Assembly (NCBI GenBank): GCA_018857735.1
Contig: JABMCL010002757.1
Span: 328,501-392,500 of the forward strand
Origin: Alviniconcha marisindica
Lineage: Eukaryota > Mollusca > Gastropoda > Provannidae
DNA: 64,000 nt
Reading direction: 5' to 3'
Part shown: positions 56,801 to 61,100 of the stretch, in pieces
How positions within the stretch are numbered: the stretch's first letter is position 1
How the letters are laid out: each line of letters begins with the position of its first letter
Translations under genes and position numbers: made by a program
The notes under the pieces: generated by a model
Told to the model about the DNA's origin: nothing
Database searches by the model: none
The model's input: the letters and a program-made list of their open reading frames with translations, nothing else

Positions 56801-58039
56801 ACTTAAAGTGTAACTTAATGTCAGGCCTGCATACCCCTCTTCCTTTCTCCTACTTCAGTACATGTAAGTTTAAGTGTAACAGTCAGTTACTGAGTTAGTG
56901 TCAGGCCTGCATACCCCCTCTTCCTTTCCCCAACTTCAGTACCTGTAAGTTAAAGTGTAACTTAGTGTCAGGCCTGCATACCCCCTCTTCCTTTCCCCTA
57001 CTTCAGTACCTGTAAGTTAAAATGTAACTTAGTGTCAGGCCTGCATACCCCCTCTTCCTTTCCCCTACTTCAGTACCTGTAAGTTAAAGTGTAACTTAGT
57101 GTCAGGCCTGCATACCCCCTCTTCCTTTCCCCTACTTCAGTACCTGTAAGTTAAAGTGTAACAGTCAGTTAGCGTCAGGCCTGCATACACCCTCTTCCTT
57201 TCCCCTACTTCAGTACCTGTAAGTTAAAGTGTAACTTAATGTCAGGCCTGCATACCCCTCTTCCTTTCCCCTACTTCAGTACCTGTAAGTTAAAGTGTAA
57301 CAGTCAGTTAGTGTCAGGCCTGCATACCTCCTCTTCCTTTCCCCTACTTCAGTACCTGTAAGTTAAAGTGTACCTTGGTGTCAGCCCTACAACCCCCCCC
57401 CCCCCCCACCTCAATACTTGTAATTTTGTGTCAGGCCTGCAGTACCATTAATTCAGCATCAGTCTTGCAACCCTCACCCTTTCCCCCTGCCTCAGTGCCT
57501 GTAACTTAGCCTCAGCTCTGCACATCCCTCCCCCTTTTCCCTGTCTCAGTACCTGTAATTTAGTGTCTGCCCCCCCCCCCCCCCCCCCAGCGCCTGTAAC
57601 TTAGTGCCAGCTGACACTTGCTCTGCACCCCCATCTCAGGACTGTTTAGTGCCCCCCCCCCCCTTCATCAGTACCTGTTACTTAGTGTCTGCCCTGCTCT
57701 CACCCATACCCCCCTCCCCCCACCCCTTTCCCCAACCTCAGTAACTGTAACTTAGCATCACCCAAACCACCCTGTCCCCTACAGCTAGATCAGACTGGCC
57801 AGCTTGACTGGACATCACTGAGCCTTGATGATAGTGTTGGTGATAGGCCTTTTCCAGTCAGGGCCTGATGTATGTTGTAACTGTACTGATAATTACCCAG
57901 GAGTAAGTGGTGATTCCTACTTCTAGCGTTAATAGGGTTATTCCCTTGTTGTATAGATACAGAGCAAGCACAAGCTAGGATCAAAAGACAGGATCTATTC
58001 TATGAAGTCAGACAGTAAATCGATGTTGTTCTTGAAATA

Positions 58040-58106
<67 letters not shown>

Positions 58107-61100
58107 TAAGGAAAACACTCAATATGACCAAAAATATAATCAAATTATGTACACAGTACAGTTATAATCAAACAGATTTCTTTATCACCTGCGTGTGGTG
58201 TGTTATGTGTATACATGTGCAAGTGTATACTGTTTCTACAGGTGTGTTGGTGTGACTGTTGCACACTGTGCTGAGGGTATACATGTGCAAGTGTATACTG
58301 TTTCTACAGGTGTGTTGGTGTGACTGTTGCACACTGTGCTGAGGGGTATGCTATTATAATATACATACATGTGCATCACTTGGTTTCAAAAACAGTCATG
58401 AACATGTTATATGTATAGCACATGCACAGGGAAATGAATCTGTTTAGATGCTAATGGAATACTTTCACTTGTCAGTCAGTCAGCAGGTCTGGGGACAGAA
58501 AGCCTTGAGAGGGTTCCTACTTCAGCAGTGCCACTGCCAGAGACTGGCTCTGACAGCAGCTGCCAGTGCCACACATTTGGATGTTGCTCCTAGCATTTGC
58601 CTGCTTTCTATTTTCCATAAAATTAAAAAGAAACATACTGTGTTTTTCTTTCCTGCCCTGTGATAACATCAGTGACACCCCACAGGGTGTTTTCTTCCAA
58701 CACTTGTACACACACACACACACACACTCATGTAATTTCTGTAAACTTATTGATCAACACAAACAGAGATGCATTTCAAACCAAGCAATGTACCTGTTAA
58801 CAGTCCTGAGAGTTAGAAACATCTGACAACTTGTCTGCCAATACTGGCAATAGTGCACATTCCATGCACAGCATGAAAAAGCATGCTGTGCAACAGGATA
58901 AGGAGAAAAGCAAGCCCAGGCTGCCTGCTTGTCAAATCATATTTTCCACAGAAGGGACCTGCAAAGCCTGGTAAGAAAATCAACCCTACAGGGAAAGGCT
59001 CATTATCACAGAGATCATTTCTCACAAAGCACACTTTTTCATCTGCATGCATGTTTATGGGTGGGGGAACTACAAGGTGGGCATCAGGTATTTAAACTGT
59101 TAAAATGACTTACTTAGAACTTTTGAACTCAATAAATTAAAATAAGATTTGCACTGCACTGAATAATTAACATTCACCCTAAAATCAGTCGGGATTTTAT
59201 TTTGAACAAACCAGTCATCATAATTCCTCTCCCTTTCACTCACCCCCCCCCCCCCCCTACACACACACACAAACAACAACAAAAATCACCACTCTTATTT
59301 AAAACCTTGATACAGCATAGTTGAAATCAGAATATGAGTTGCACTTTATACTGTATAATTATTAATTTTTTTATAACTTTCAAAATTGTACAGACTCAAT
59401 ACATAACAATTAAGTTAAATACATGTGTGCATGCATGACAAAAAATAGGACTATTTCTTGTAGCATTTAATTATAAATACAACTCTAGTGGGGAAAAAAC
59501 TCAATAGGGATACTTCAAAACTTCCACTTTCAGTGATGCATCACCTATTGTTTCACAAAATATCAGTGAATGTCTTGAAATATCACATTTCTATGAACCT
59601 GCTATTATGCTGAAATGAACTTCTAATATTTTTCTATTAACAAAATAAATAAAAAGAGGACATATTTTATTTCCTGTGATGCTAGCCTTCTTCTCACAAC
59701 ATTATATTTTTTCCAGCAGGTACTGAGGTAGAAGTACTAGAAGAGATCAAAAGAAAAAAGAAAAAGAAAAAAAAATTAAACCTACAATTTTTTTTTAATG
59801 CCTCCTTGCTTTCTAAACTTAATCCATTTAGTGATGATCAGAGTGACTGGCTGCAGGCAACAATGAACAACAAGAAGTATCCTTGCTCACCTTTGTTGCA
59901 TGGACTGAGTCTCTAATATTGTAATAACTTTTTTTCTTTTTTTTCACATTGTATTGTTGACACATTTATTCAACATGGTTCATACTTCACATGGTGTTGT
60001 TGACATGCATACTGCACATGGCATTACTAATAGACATACATCACTTGGTGTTGTTGACACGCATACTTCACACGGTGTTACTAATACAGTAATACTAATA
60101 GACATACTTCACTTGGTGTTGTTTTTAGGACGAAGTGGTGCCACCCACCATGAGTCAGGAGCTTAAACTCCTGATTCAAGAGAAGGAGCCCTGTCCTGGT
60201 AATGTGTCAATTACTATAACGTTAATATTGTAATGACTTAAATAACTTTAGTAAGTGACATGGTCAGGAAATCTGCATACTCATGTTGCCCTGGGAACAG
60301 AATCAAAGAAGCTGTTGGAAGCCATTAGGTAAACTGTGATGACTGGTGCATCAAAGCAGCTGCTGGAAGCCATTAGGTAAACTGTGATGACTGGTACACC
60401 ACCAGTTATCACAGTTTACCTAATGGCTTCCAACAGCTTCTTTGATTCTGTTCCCTGGGCAACATGAGCATGCAGATTTCCTGTCTATGTCACTTGTATA
60501 TATTTTATGCAAAAAACATGCAGTACCACTAATCAGTACTTACAGTTACACAAGTCAGATCTTCGAATAAAAATGAAATTATGACATGTTACTTTTTACA
60601 ACATAGCCCAAGTTTTATTCTGATTTCTTCTGCCTGTTGGAGACAAGGAAGCTTTCTCAAATAAAACACACTCTGAGAAGATTACTTTCTCTTATGGTTT
60701 TATAAAGACTCCTCACCCAGAGATTTAACAGAACATGAAGATAACATAAAGTCAGTAGTCACTTCTGCAGACCTGAGGAATTCAAAGCAAACTTATACCA
60801 TATAAGTTCGTGTTTTAAAAAAATGGGTTTATAATTAGCTGAGTCTAAACAATCAGAATAACTTCTACTGTTCTAGAAGCATTTCTTAATTTGATTAGTC
60901 ACTAACTGTATTGACACCACACACATTTTCTGTCTTTACCACTGTAATTATATATTTTCACATCATCTGTGTGATCAGCTATCTCTAGTAGTAGTACTGT
61001 GTGACTGTAAGACTAAGAGTCTGGGCACCAGCTGACATCTGCACACCAGCAAAATCCTACAATGGAGGGGAGGGGGGGGGGTTGTTGCAGCATCAATTCT

